Shown piece after piece: positions 12,342 through 24,432 of a stretch of 64,000 nt of DNA (positions within the stretch are counted from its first letter, which is position 1; every line of letters begins with the position of its first letter). The notes beneath the pieces are model-generated. The model was not told the DNA's origin. It made no database searches and saw nothing but the letters and a program-made list of their open reading frames with translations. The stretch spans positions 72,001 through 136,000 of the forward strand of contig JAVTVX010000005.1 of the NCBI GenBank assembly GCA_033439265.1. Direction: 5' to 3'. The translations under genes and the position numbers were made by a program. This stretch comes from Dillenia suffruticosa (Eukaryota > Streptophyta > Magnoliopsida > Dilleniales > Dilleniaceae).

Positions 12342-12668
12342 TGTTAGAAAATAATGGTAAATCAAATAAAACCAAAAAAAAGGAAGAATACAAGATTTAC
12401 GTGGAAAACCCAAATCGGGAAAAACCACGGGCAGAGGAGAGCTGTAAATCCACTATTTCAAAGGATGGTACAAGGGAAGAGAGTGCAAAGGCAGGCTACG
12501 AAAGCATCTAATGATGCTGAAATCCGAAAAAACAATAGATATATATGCACAGATAACCTCCGCTACCACAATAGATCCCCAATTTTTTGCTTAAAAATAT
12601 TTCTTCACCAAACAGATCGCACCGTGAACTTTCGAGCCGGGCCAAGAATTCGGGTCACCAACACTAAC
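12342..12668. mobile_element. Solo-LTR-like fossil insertion, 327 bp
   Basis: The block opens with TGTTAG and closes with CTAAC, and is flanked on both sides by gatcgt (12336-12341 and 12669-12674), which fits an LTR retrotransposon target duplication. The internal words 'acaagatttacgtggaaaaccc' and 'gggaaaaaccacggg' are, from memory, common in plant LTRs. No internal coding region is attached, so it looks like a solo LTR left by recombination. The superfamily cannot be told from this alone. The matching flanks suggest moderate age. Confidence 0.6.
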
Positions 12669-13012
12669 GATCGTTGATTAAACTTTTGGTTTCAGAGACA
12701 ATGTATGCAGAGCCGTGATGAAATTTGACAACTCTGACGTTGCATGTGTTGATTGATGATTACATACCTCGAATGTGTGTGCTAAGATCTTTGTAGAACG
12801 TGTAGTCAACTGGAAGTAAATATGAAGAAATTGATTTATGGTTACTAAGAATGAGAAATGTAAGATTTTAGTAGGGGCATAGGAAATGCAAATATATTGG
12901 AGTATACACACCTTGCTATTAGCACTGTTTATATGAATTCTGTATGAATCATCTGTTAAGTGATGACCTACAATGCAATACTGAGATCTTATATTTAAGT
13001 TATCAAATTCAG

Positions 13013-13572
13013 GTAGAGCATAACCCATTTTTATGGTGCTGCTCCTTCTGGACAAGTGTGTAAGATTCATGTCGAGGAACTTCCAATTTTCGGCTATGTT
13101 TTGCAAGCTGCACATCAGGTAAAAGATATTGCAACTGTATACTACTGGGACATTGGCCACCGTATATTAATTTTTCTTCCATCTTTTTCTTGGAAATTCT
13201 GATGATTAGAATAGTGTGTTATGCCATGTGTCTTCTGGTAAATTGATTCGCTTCAATCTTGGAAGTGAAACAAGGCTTTCATTTGGTAACAACAATGGGT
13301 AACCCATAGTATGATCAGCATAAATATGCATCATTTGTTTCATCCGTTACTGCACTTCATAGATTTGAAATGTTGCTTTTTGTGGTAATTTCAATTTGTT
13401 TTCCTTTTCTTGCTTTGATACCTCCAACCATGAACTTGTTTATTTTAGGAGTGTAATGGAAAAAAAGTTGTTTCTCTTGCTTATTGTCTAAATCCATTTG
13501 TCTTTGGGTTGCAGGACAGTGGTGGATTTGGAACCCCTCTCAAGGAGATAATCCCATTTGTTACTTTTTGTC
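13013..13572 (+). pseudogene. Unrecognised pair of exon-like blocks
   Basis: Block one (13013-13118) ends cacatcag then gtaaaag and, in one frame, reads THFYGAAPSGQVCKIHVEEL and continues PIFGYVLQAAHQ. Block two (13515 to about 13572) follows gggttgcag and reads DSGGFGTPLKEIIPFVTFCL before ttag and gtgatc. Both have good splice-like borders and coding-like composition, but no start codon, no further exons and no family that I can name. The long minus-strand frame across 12678-13160 looks like a shadow. It could be a gene remnant cut up by the solo LTR upstream. Confidence is low. Confidence 0.25.
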
Positions 13573-15084
13573 TTAGGTGATCATGAAGTACCTTCGGCAA
13601 CTTAGTTTGTTTTACAATTCCAAGCATAAATCGATTCTCTATAAGGGAGCCTCTTTGCCCTATGGCATTTATTTAGACAGGTTTGTGGGGTTATAATAGA
13701 AGATAGAGTTTCTTTATATTTATATATTTTATAATTCAAAACCTAAATAAAACATGGCTAACGCATAAGCCATCATGTTCCGAGATCTTAAAGCAAATAA
13801 TTGTTGAAAGGAAGCCTAAACTATTTCAAATGAGCTTCTCACTACACACCTTGTTTGTAACTCTTTTACACTAATTCTGAAACAATAGAAAGGAAGCCTA
13901 GCTAGGATGCAAAACTGACGACTACGTGCTAAATCCATCATCTTTAAGATTTTAGGATTCCAAACACATGTTACACTCTTCAATGCACATCATAAAATTT
14001 CCTCCCACTTGCTATGGAAAATGATACCATTACGCACCTTGCTCCACTCTACTATGTTAAGATCTCCATTCAACTTGGTCATCCCCTTCTAAGGACAGCA
14101 CCGCCCCAATGTAACTTGGACCTGTCAAGAAAAATAAGAGCTTAAACTTGCTAATCATCCTCTACACCTAATAAAAAGTATAACAAACAATGCTTGATAT
14201 CATATTCATCAACTAAAACCTACATAAACCTCCCTCAATAGATTAAACCTAGGGTAAACAACAAAATTCTCATAGATAGGCCTAACTGGTCTACAATCCT
14301 TACAAAGGTGAACCACCGACTTAAGAGCGTCACAAGCATAAACAGGAAGGCTTCACCCCAACGAGTTGCGGATAAAACACATCCCTAGTTGAGAGAATAT
14401 TCAAAGTTGCCCACCACAAGAAGTTAACTATATTGGTTTATATTTGTCAAATTAAATTCCAAAATGCTTGGAGAGAAATAAACGAAAAGCTATACCGACA
14501 CAAGAGCTATACCTCGCCAGATACTTCCCATTGCCATCAAACTGCCACATCAGCTTATCCGTGTGATTGGAATGCCTAAAGGAATTTTCTTAATTGTATC
14601 AATATCTACAGAAAACACAACTCAAAGAATTAAATTCCAATCTCACGCTCAACGATCTTTATCAGTTAAGGCCAACCATGTAGGGTAAGTATTTGTAAAG
14701 AAGAGACGATGAATCTCATTTTTCATGTTTATTTACATATATATCTTCTTGGTATTTATTATCTTTCTGTATCATTTTTCCTTAGATACGTGATTAATTT
14801 GGTACATTCTCTCTTGTAAGTTGGATAGCAAAGCATAAAGGATTTTGGCCCAAATGAAGTACAACCGAACTTTCTAACCTTAGAATGGAAATAGGCGTAG
14901 TTCTGCAAATTAGATTGAGACGATTCCAAAACTCGCGAAAAGCAAAAACATAGAACTACAAATTTCATATTCATGACTGTTCCAAATTCACGACAGTTCT
15001 AGACTAGACATGTCACAATCCATTCCATTAAAAGCTTCATCACTTTGGCTACATAATTTGTGTCGCCCTGATTCTGGATCCCAT
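13573..15084. other. No intact gene; possible decayed coding fragment on the minus strand
   Basis: At about 14410-14210 the minus strand has one open stretch containing CDALKSVVHLCKDC, a Cys/His pattern reminiscent of the C-terminal zinc-binding region of plant LINE reverse transcriptases. It is too short and isolated to call. The rest is AT-rich with no gene, RNA or transposon end that I recognise. Confidence 0.3.
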
Positions 15085-15262
15085 GGTTAGGGGTGTCTAA
15101 CGGTTTCGGTTCGGTTTAGTAATTAATCCGAACCAAATCGAAAACCGAAATTAAAAAAAAAAAAAATTAAACCAAAAAACAAATCGAATTTAATTCAGAT
15201 GAAACCAAACCGAACCAAACCAAAAAAATTCGGTTTGGTTCGATTTAATTCGGTTTAAATCG
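15085..15262. repeat. CGGTTCGGTTT / AAACCGAACC repeat block, probable non-autonomous transposon piece
   Basis: The block starts taggggtgtctaacggtttcggttcggttt and then alternates complementary words (cgaaccaaatcgaaaaccga, then cggtttggttcgatttaattcgg), so it can fold back on itself. The TAGGGGTGTC-type start followed by GGTTCGG repeats is a common plant dispersed repeat, often linked to hAT-type elements. The matching far end was not found, so limits and class are tentative. Confidence 0.5.
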
Positions 15263-16960
15263 AATTTTTTATAAAATTAAAATTCAATTGCCTCTCTGCC
15301 ACGAACGACCTTCAAGTAGGCAGAGAGATTGGGGTTAGAATAAGGAGGTGGATCTGGTAGCAAAGGAGGCAGATTTAGAAGGAGGAGGAAGAGGGAGAGG
15401 AAAACGAGGGCGGGGATCGGGGGGTTCCAGGAGAAGGAGGCGGAGGTCACGATCACTAGATATGGGGTGGAGAAAAGGGAGAGAGAAAGTACGGATTTCT
15501 GATGGAAGTAAAGAGCCAAATTTCGGTTAGAATCATTATTAAGTAGAGATAGAAGCGGGAGAGAGAAAGTAGAAACCTAACGAGGAAGGAGACTGGATCT
15601 GATGGAATTGAAGACGTGCTCGGTAATGGGTTGTGGGTTCCATTGAGAGAGAGAGAGAGAGAGAAAGGTACCGGGTGTGGGTTCCATCGAGATCGAGAGA
15701 GCGGGGTAGGGTTGTGGGTTCGAGAGAGAGAGAGAAAGAGAGAGGAGAGACGATATTATGGGAAGAGCGGATGGGGGGACCGACTTGGCAGATATGTTTT
15801 TCTTTATTTCACAAGCTTGAGGACCAATTCATGAAGATTTCTAGTCAAGAAAGCAAAAGAAGAAGAAAATATAAAGAATTCCCCTTCAGCTAACAAAAGG
15901 CCACGGCCTGTACAAGTGAAGCCACGCATAAGAGGTGTTAAGACTCACATGTTTTTAGCCAGCTGCAAGATGTGTCATTGAACCCTAGCACCATCACATT
16001 ATAGCACTAATGAAGAAAAAGGAGAGGCGGCCCTAAAAATCAAACCATGACACTAACTACGCGAAGGTCGCGATGTCAGATTTTGTGACCATAGCGCACA
16101 CGGCTAACAGATTATGAAATTCAGACCCCTTTCTCCTATGAAAATCCTCCTTTCACTCCTAAATCCAACATTCTTCATTCCCCAACATTATAGCCACCAT
16201 AAAGGTAGAGAGATAAGAGGATTGATTATGCGTAGGATAGATTTTAGATTAGGAAATAAGGGGAGATTTTGGGAGAGAGAGAGATCTGAAAGGAAATGTG
16301 AATATCATCAACAGCAAAAAAAGAGAGAGGGCTTCAATTATGAGTGATGGAAGATTGGAAGAAGATTTTCATCAAAACATTAGGTATTCTTTATTTTCTA
16401 TGTTGATTGCTTTTTAATCTAATTTCTCACGTCTCGTATTAAATTTTTGAAAAGATACTCATAAAATTCTTGTATTTTAATTTTTATGAAAAAAGTATGT
16501 TCTTGTAATTGCATAGATCTCGTTTTATGTGTTTGATATATTTATTTGATCAATTCTCAAGCTATTTTCATGCTAGGGTTATATTGTATATTCTACAAGG
16601 AACGAATGAATTATGACTAAATCTAGATAAATAGTTTTTCGACTTGATATTATGTTTTATAATATGATATTATACGTTGAGTTTTATATTTATTTAAATA
16701 TTTTTATAGAAACATATAAATTTCATAATTCTATTTTTAAGAAAAAGATATTAAATATTTTTATATTAATAATTTTAATCTTAAATAGAGAGAGGTAGAT
16801 AAAAATTAGATTTAAATTGGATCTGCTCTTCAAGAATAATTTGAACTAAAAACTGTTGGTTACTATATAATTTAAAAATACCAATACAATTGGGTATTAG
16901 CTAACATTGCGTGTCACCCATGTAATTCAGGATTCAGTGTCAAAATTATAAAAATATTGA

Positions 16961-16991
<31 letters not shown>

Positions 16992-17090
16992 TGTCATAAA
17001 AAAAGATTAACTTGAGAAGTCGATTTTCAAAAAATGGAGCTCCCTGAAAAAAAAAAAAAAAAAAATAATCGTGTGAAGTCTATGTCTTAG
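15263..17090. other. No gene seen; purine-rich simple sequence
   Basis: GA-rich tracts at 15645-15664, 15722-15748 and 16276-16290 keep artificial Arg/Glu-rich frames open. A (TA)n run lies at 16960-16982 and an A-run at 17049-17065. Composition from 16380 to 17000 is very AT-rich. Nothing coding was recognised. Confidence 0.5.
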
Positions 17091-17094
17091 AAAT

Positions 17095-17740
17095 TGCCTT
17101 CAGGTTTACTGGACTTCAGCTTAGTTAGATTTAAACATCGGCAGTTTTTCCTCTGGTAAATGCTCTGTAATTGTAGACAGAAGGGCAGAGCGCTCATTTC
17201 TGCTGTCTCCATGTCCAAACCCCCCAATTCAATAACCAAGTACATTCCTCCCGGAGACTTCAACGGCACAACGACGACATTCTTCAACATCTGAACCTCT
17301 AACAATGGGCTCTAAAACAGTTACATTCATGGGATTTTTTGCTGAAAGACACTTATCGAGCCACTTGATAGTTCGATCAACTGAGCTTTGTTCCTCTTTT
17401 TGGAAACCCATGCAGGCATGTCGTCGGCGAGAGAAACCCACCAGTTGGAGGGAATTGATCAAATTCATGTATTCGGAAAGTTTAATTAAGCGACGGCCAC
17501 CTGGGGTTTCGAAAGAAGCCCCAGTTTTGTTGGTTCCATCACAATCGGGGAAGAGAAACAATGGAACCCCTGGAACTGCCATGAGCCCATAATCATGGAA
17601 ATTCAAGCCAACCATGTGATGGAGACCTCCAATGTCGGAGATAGTTTTAGCGGAAATTCCTCCTAAGAAGTGAAGAGGACTTATTTGAAGAAGATGGGAA
17701 GCGGGCGAAGGAGGAGAAGGGAGGAAATCAAGATTTTTTT
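17095..17740 (-). pseudogene. Queuine tRNA-ribosyltransferase accessory subunit 2 (QTRT2-like) pseudogene
   Basis: The intact enzyme exchanges guanine for queuine at the wobble base of certain tRNAs as a heterodimer with QTRT1. The minus strand reads HLLQISPLHFLGGISAKTIS, DIGGLHHMVGLNFHDYGLMA, GTNKTGASFETPGGRRLIKL, SVDRTIKWLDKCLSAKNP and VEECRRCAVEVSGRNVLGY. It then meets TGA where Trp is expected, before IGGFG and LPEEKLPMF. It covers only a middle part of the protein, has no introns, lacks the N- and C-terminal parts and has at least one in-frame stop plus further downstream stops. There is no A-tail, so a genomic fragment or an old retrocopy are both possible. Family assignment is from memory. 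Confidence 0.65.
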
Positions 17741-17759
17741 TTAGATAATTTTCGAACAA

Positions 17760-18676
17760 TATTTCAAATTGATTTTTTAAAAATTAATTTTACTATTTTC
17801 ATGACCAGAATAATAATAATAATATTTTTACAATATTGATTTCTAAATCTAATATTTAGAAAAATAACCATAGTAATTTGGAAAAATGAAATAATACGCC
17901 TTGATCTTGAGTTAGTTTAGCTCATTTTGTTTTATTCATTTATTTATTTTACTTATAATATTTTTAATTAAAATTAAATTTTTTAAATAAAATATAATGT
18001 TTTAAAATAAATATTAATTTTTTGTAAAAATAGAAATTATTATTATTTCACCAAAATTTTTTTTATTCCATCCTATTCAATGAAATCTAACTTTCACAAA
18101 TCAGGCCATATGCGTCACAAAAGTATAAACAAAAGGATATGAATTTTCTTAACAGTAATTCACTCACTTTTGAGTAAATTGCTAATCAACCCTCAATTTT
18201 TTATTTTTATTTTTTGTCATTGCAAATTTTGTATTGAAAAATATCAACCTTGATCTTGGTGTTCGGCTAAATTTGCACTTGAGAAGTCATCATCCACCAC
18301 CCCTTGAGTGGCCATTTAACCCTAATTTTTTTTTTTTTTTTTTTTGGATTCATAGGACAAGGAACGAAATAAAAAAAAAAGGACAATTTGGCCCATACGT
18401 CCCTTCGGAGACATCCGACAATTTGGCCCATATAAATTGAAGACAAAATGCCCACCCCAGAATCAACAATATTGTCCACTGGGCGAAGGATCCATTTTGC
18501 ACAACTTGCATTCCTGAATTCTGTTCACACTGCATCAGAGTCGATTCACAGAAGGTCCAGATTTTGAGAAAAGAGCATCAGATGCATTGTACTTTTATCT
18601 GCATTACATGCTATAATCTACATATTTATTCCAACTAATGCATGCCAAATTGATAGGAAGGAATAAAAGGGGCATG
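17760..18676. other. Intergenic AT-rich DNA downstream of the DUF212 gene
   Basis: No gene was recognised. The stretch at 18175-18330 ('gctaatcaaccctcaattt', 'cttgatcttggtgtt') resembles the ends of common small non-autonomous transposons, but no paired end or target duplication was found. A T-run lies at 18326-18345. Confidence 0.4.
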
Positions 18677-21600
18677 TTACATTATAGTGTATACAGCCAA
18701 GCTTACAACCAAACCCAACAAGGCACCGGCCATGACTTCAATTTCAGTATGACCAATGGACTCTTTTAGTTTACTAGGTTTGCAGGACTTTTTATCCGAG
18801 CCTTCTTTGAAATCAACTGCTAGCCTAGAGGACGAGGGCCTTGCACTGTTTTGTGTTACTTTCATGTCTGATCTCGCTAGTATAGGTGTTTTTGTGATAT
18901 TTAGTGAAGAATTATCCTCCTGTGACAAAATGGTGCCAAAGGTCTCCAGTTTTCCAGTAGAGGTACCTGATTTGGAATTTATTTCGGTTGTGTCCACTGA
19001 AGAAACTGAATTCACCATAGTCTTGTGCAGGTAATTGTTTAGAACTCTTGCATGAATTCCGACTTCCCGCCTTACTCCCTACAGCATGGTTAAGACACTT
19101 CATGGATAAAAATCAAGCTCTAAGCTTCAAAGTGCAACAAATTATGAATGTTTATGATTTATATTAAACTTACAGCACAGAACGGTAGATTTAATTCACG
19201 AGTCCCCCATGCACTTCTCCAAAACAAAACAACAACAACAACAATAATAAAAAATACTACCAATTTCAAAATATCCTTCTGTGGGTGCATGTGAATGAAG
19301 TCCATGATCATGAAAGCGCTTGAATGAAGAGAGATTAAAAATGCTTGAGTCGACAACTTTCTGTCCAAGTTGAACCTTCATTATTCCGTGAACTAGGTTT
19401 TTTATTGCCTACCCCCTCATTTTCCTCTTTATTGATCCCGGCCCAAAATTTTCTGGTGGCTAAGTTGCTTTTCATTAACACAATTTTTTTTACTTTCTCT
19501 ATATTACTTACCAGGTTAGACCATCAGTTAATGTTTTCCCAGAATCTCCCCCGCCAGAATTACTAATCGTGCTAATAGATAGTTAATGGAATGAATAAAA
19601 AATTTGCCAATTGTAAAATGGTGAAACAAATTACTTGTTAAACTCTTCAACTATATCACAGCCAATAAATAAAGTTCGAACTTTGATTTGCTATACTTGA
19701 GGTTTTAAAGTTTAATTTTGTGACATGTCATGTCCGTTGTGCCTTCATGAAACTTCTAATGGCTGTGGAATGGAAGATAGACAGGAGGGAGAGAGAGAGA
19801 GAGAGAAAGGTCCGATGCCTGCGAAGAGAGAAAGAAGAGAAGAGACAGGAACAGGGAGAAAAAGAACCACACAACTGGAGAAATGATCAGATTAAGCCCA
19901 CCACACAACATCATCCTATGTGTCATCACCTGCAAAGCCACACCCACTCAATTGAAGAAGAAGAAGAAGAAGAAGAGATAAATGTTCCGATTTTTGAAGA
20001 GAAAAGAGTCGTCCGAGACATGATTGAGATGGAACTTGCTTATGGTTGGCCTACGGTTCCAGCAAAGACGATTGAGAGGTTGCTGCTGTGTGCAGTGGTT
20101 GAGTAGACGAGAAAGAAATAGAGAATGGAAATGGAATTTGGAGAATGATTAGGCATTGGCATATGGAAGTCTCCATTCACTCCCACGCTTTAGGCAAAGA
20201 ACAAGCAACAAGCAAAGCCTTTAAAACCACATCAGAAGAAGAACCGAAACTTCCACAATGCAAAGCCCTTATTCTCGACATTCTCTCTCTCTCTCTCACA
20301 CAAAAACACCACTGCACTCCCGCAACTCTATCCCCTCATCTCGCTCATCTCTATCCTCTTCGTCAGCATCATGATCAGTCCAAACATCAGCAAATTACAC
20401 CGCACTTTCCTCACAAAAAATCTGAACATTCCTCTCTTCTCCTTGATTACTTGTCTTTTTCTTCAACTAAGTTTAGGGTTTGTTCTTAGTGGTGATAGTT
20501 TTCTGCAGAAGATGTTGTGAGATGGATTAATTTGAGTTGTCAGATCTCTGCTTGAGAACTCAAAGTAATCCTGATTGTACAATGAGGATGTGGATGATGA
20601 AGATGAAATAAAATCATCTCTGTTTTCATCATCTTTGTTGGTGGTGAAAGCATCCGTCTATATTCGTCCTCTTCATCTCTCTTTCTTTCCTCTCCTCTCG
20701 CCAGCAAGCCTTTCTCTTCCTGTCTCTCTCTTTTTACGGCCATTGAAGTCCCTTTAAACCATTGATGGCAAAACCTTATACAACAACAACCAAATATATA
20801 TCCCACTAAATGAGGTTGGCTGTATGGATTTTTCTACACCATTGTACTTTATTTCGTATCGTATGCTCACCTATGATTGTTTTCTTTAAACGACATAGCA
20901 AAACCTTGTGTTACAAAATTAAACTTTAAACCTTAGACGTAGCAAAATCAAAGTTTAGATACTTATTTGTTAATCGAGGCATGGTTTAAAACCTTGACAA
21001 GTAATTTTCTCTAAAATGATCACAAAATATATTTTTCACTTCTTCGCATTTGCTTCCCCAATATCACAGTCCCAAGCAGAATCCAAATTAATTTACTTGC
21101 AAAGCTTGATGAGAACCAATACTACAAGACCACCTTAAAGAGAGTTATTTCTTGTCCTCATATGCTTGCGACATGATTTTCATTTAACAGGATCTGCAAG
21201 GGGTTCTCATCTACCATCTCCCTACTCGGATGATTCACAACATAACTTTACCCCTTAATTTTCCTTTAAGAAAATGAGTTCAAAGATTTTTTTTTTGTTT
21301 TTTTTTCTTGTCCAGTATCTTCTGTTTCATGCAAATTATTTGAGATTTGTTGGCATGACAGGAAGAAAAAGAGAAAAGAATGGGAGGGAAAAAAAATTCT
21401 GTTTCATTCCAATTGCAATTTTAGTGGCTCATGTTTTCTGGAATAGGACCTCATTGGTAATCAAAACTATCCATATGCCTATCACAAAACCTACAAGAGG
21501 TCAACAGGAGCCAGAACAGAATTCAATTTTACGAAAGAAAACACTGTATATCAATTAAAGAGAGACGTAAATGATAAGACCTTTGTTTTCTTCTAATAGA

Positions 21601-24395
21601 ATAAACCATGAGACCTTTGCAAAGAAAGAAGAGTTATCTTGCCTTAGCTGCATCTCACATGGATCTCTCTCCCACAGTCATGCAACAGAAACATCTTGGA
21701 TCTGTAATCTCCTCACGTGAGGTCATTCCTTTTAGAGAAAAGTGCAAAATTATCCCCTAAACTTGGGACCATTGTCAAGTCCTTCCATGAATTTATAATT
21801 TTGACAAATCTCTCTCTGAAAAGTCCCTCCATCCATTATTCCAACAAAATTAGCTTTCTGTACTTTCCTCCTCTAAACTTTGAATTTTAACAAAATTGGT
21901 GTTTCCACTCACCATTTCATCAAGAACTAGCATCTGTTACCATAAACAACACACATGACTGCAATACAAAGAATATAGAAAAAATAAAATAGAATCATAA
22001 AAAATTATAAGAAGAAAAAGTAAAATTAAAAAATTGAAATATGAGAAAAAAAAACTCAAAAATAGTTGAAATTATTATTTACAATTGATGAGTGCAAGTA
22101 CTTGTTAGAAATTTTTAAGACTACTACCGGTATGGATCTTTCTATACATGCACTTAATTAGCTATTGGCTTACCCTTTTTCTCTTTTTTTCTTTTAATTT
22201 TTATCATTTTATCAACAAAAATAATGGGCCCCAATTTCAAAATAGTTAAAAGAAATAAATTTTTCTTGGTACTCAATTGTCCACTTATTAGTTGATAATA
22301 AATAAATCTAAGAGAAAAGAAAGATGTTAGTTGATAATAAACAAATCGTTCACTGCCGTAGAAAATAAAAGAAATGGTGCTTTTAGAGTTCTAAAATTTT
22401 CAACATACGTCAATTATAGAAAAGGGTTTCAACCACTTTGAGCTCCCCCCCCCATTTCAAAATTATTTTTCAGATTATTTTTAATGTTCATATTTGTAAT
22501 ATTTATTACTTTTTTATATTATTTTTTACTATAATCAAATGCCTCACATACGCAGATATTAGATTTTGACCAACAAAACGTAGATGGAATGACCAATTTT
22601 GCCAAAAAAGTTTTGGGGAGAAAAATGTAAACTTTAAAGTACAGAAAATTAATTATGATGGAATAATGGACAGTGCGATCATTTTACTACACTTCAAAAT
22701 TCAGGGAGGACATTGCCAAAATTAAAAGTTCATAAAGTTATTGTAATAACCTAAAAATTTCAAGACTTCAATTGTACACAGATAGATGGAATGGCCGGAT
22801 TTTTTTTTTCGCCCTTTTCCCCCTCATGAGGACGAACAATCTTCTCCATGAAAGTACGAAGAGGGACGTTACAGTAAGTGGTAATGAAGAAGAAAGCTTT
22901 CAACCTTGATAACTAATGGATGGAGGGGAATGGAGAGGTGATTCTTTATAACAGAATATGGTCACAGACAGAGAAATAATATCTGCCACATGGTTCTCTC
23001 ACTTTCTACACTTCTTTGTTTCTTCATCAAAAAGAATTGGCCACGATGGATGGATGACAAGTTATGTAGTTAAGGCTTTTGTTATCCTGTTTGGAAAAAA
23101 TTAGAGGAGACTCAAATGCTTTCTCATGAGGAGTGTGCTTTAAGATGAGAAATGGGATGCAAGTGTCCTAGAATCACACGTGGGCCACCTACAGCTCCCA
23201 GGGAATATCCGGTTTTCTAGGTTTTCTGAGTAGCCACATATAAGAAAGCTTTGGTGGGTGAATGTTGTCCTTCCAAGGAAGCCACTTGTGTAGTGTAAAT
23301 ATCATTCAGTGGCTAATGACAAGACAAGGAGTTGGAGAGTTTCTTTAATTTAGTTTTTGGGGGGAGTGCAAGTTGATGGAAATAGAGCAGAATTTGAGAT
23401 TTGGAAGGGATCCGGAGTCATTCACTTGCTCCTTGATTGTTCATGGACTTGTTTGTTGTGAAAAACAGTTTTCTCTGCCCTACATGTCTATTGGGTGAAG
23501 TCTAATTTAGAGTTAAGTGAGTTGTGCGCTTTAAGTAGCTTAATGATTCATACAACAGATAGTGTAGTTAATATGCTCCCTTTAACCAATGTTTGGCTAG
23601 TTTCGTGAAAATGCAATATGAGGATTTTAAAGGGGGTTGACAAATTGTTGATAGCAATTTTGTTGACTCGTGTAGTTCTTGTGCAATATATTCTTTTCTT
23701 ATATAAAATTCAAGAGATGATAACTTTGGAAAAGAAAATGCATCAGAGATTGCGTACTTTCTTAATTCAATGAAGGTAGATGCTTCTGTAAGTTCAAATA
23801 GGGTAAAAATGGGTAATAAGAGTCTTATCCTATGTTTCAAACTATATAAGCTCCTACCATTGATTAAGTATGCCAAAACCTTGAGAGATGTAATCCAAGA
23901 AAAGTGAACATGTTTCAATTTTCCCCACAAATTTAATTTGTTTTCAAATTAACTTATTTGAATATGAGCATATTCGTTAGTCCTAAAGGTCATCCATTTC
24001 ATTTAGTGCTCCTAGCGCAGAATGCAAGGTGACCTATAACAAGGATCTAATGACAGATGAATTTCTAAAAAAGCAAAAAAATAAGAAATAAAAAATAAAT
24101 CAAGATGATGCCCTAGCACTGGCCCATGCTCAGCGGCAGCAATGGAAGGCAGAAGCAACTCAACATCACATCTCCCTGGTGCCAGACTCACCGCAGCAGT
24201 GGTGGAAGAGAGCACTCGGATTCAAAGTGCCCATCACCACAGTGGTGCCTTCACACCATACGGACGATGGTGACAGGCTCTGTTTTTCTCCTCTGCCGCA
24301 TATGACTTGTTTTGAAGGGTATTTTTGGAATATAGGGGGCATAAAAGGGTCTGTAGGGCATTAACTCTTCATTCTGCATTCATTTGTTCATCTTT

Positions 24396-24432
<37 letters not shown>

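Noticed and set aside
12678-13160. 160-codon minus-strand frame
   Set aside because: It is opposite the better exon-like block on the plus strand, has no recognisable motif and no splice support.
17305-17592. 95-codon plus-strand frame
   Set aside because: It is the shadow of the QTRT2-like pseudogene on the minus strand.
23568-23930. 120-codon minus-strand frame, considered as a retrotransposon piece
   Set aside because: No polymerase, integrase or RNase H signature could be recognised.
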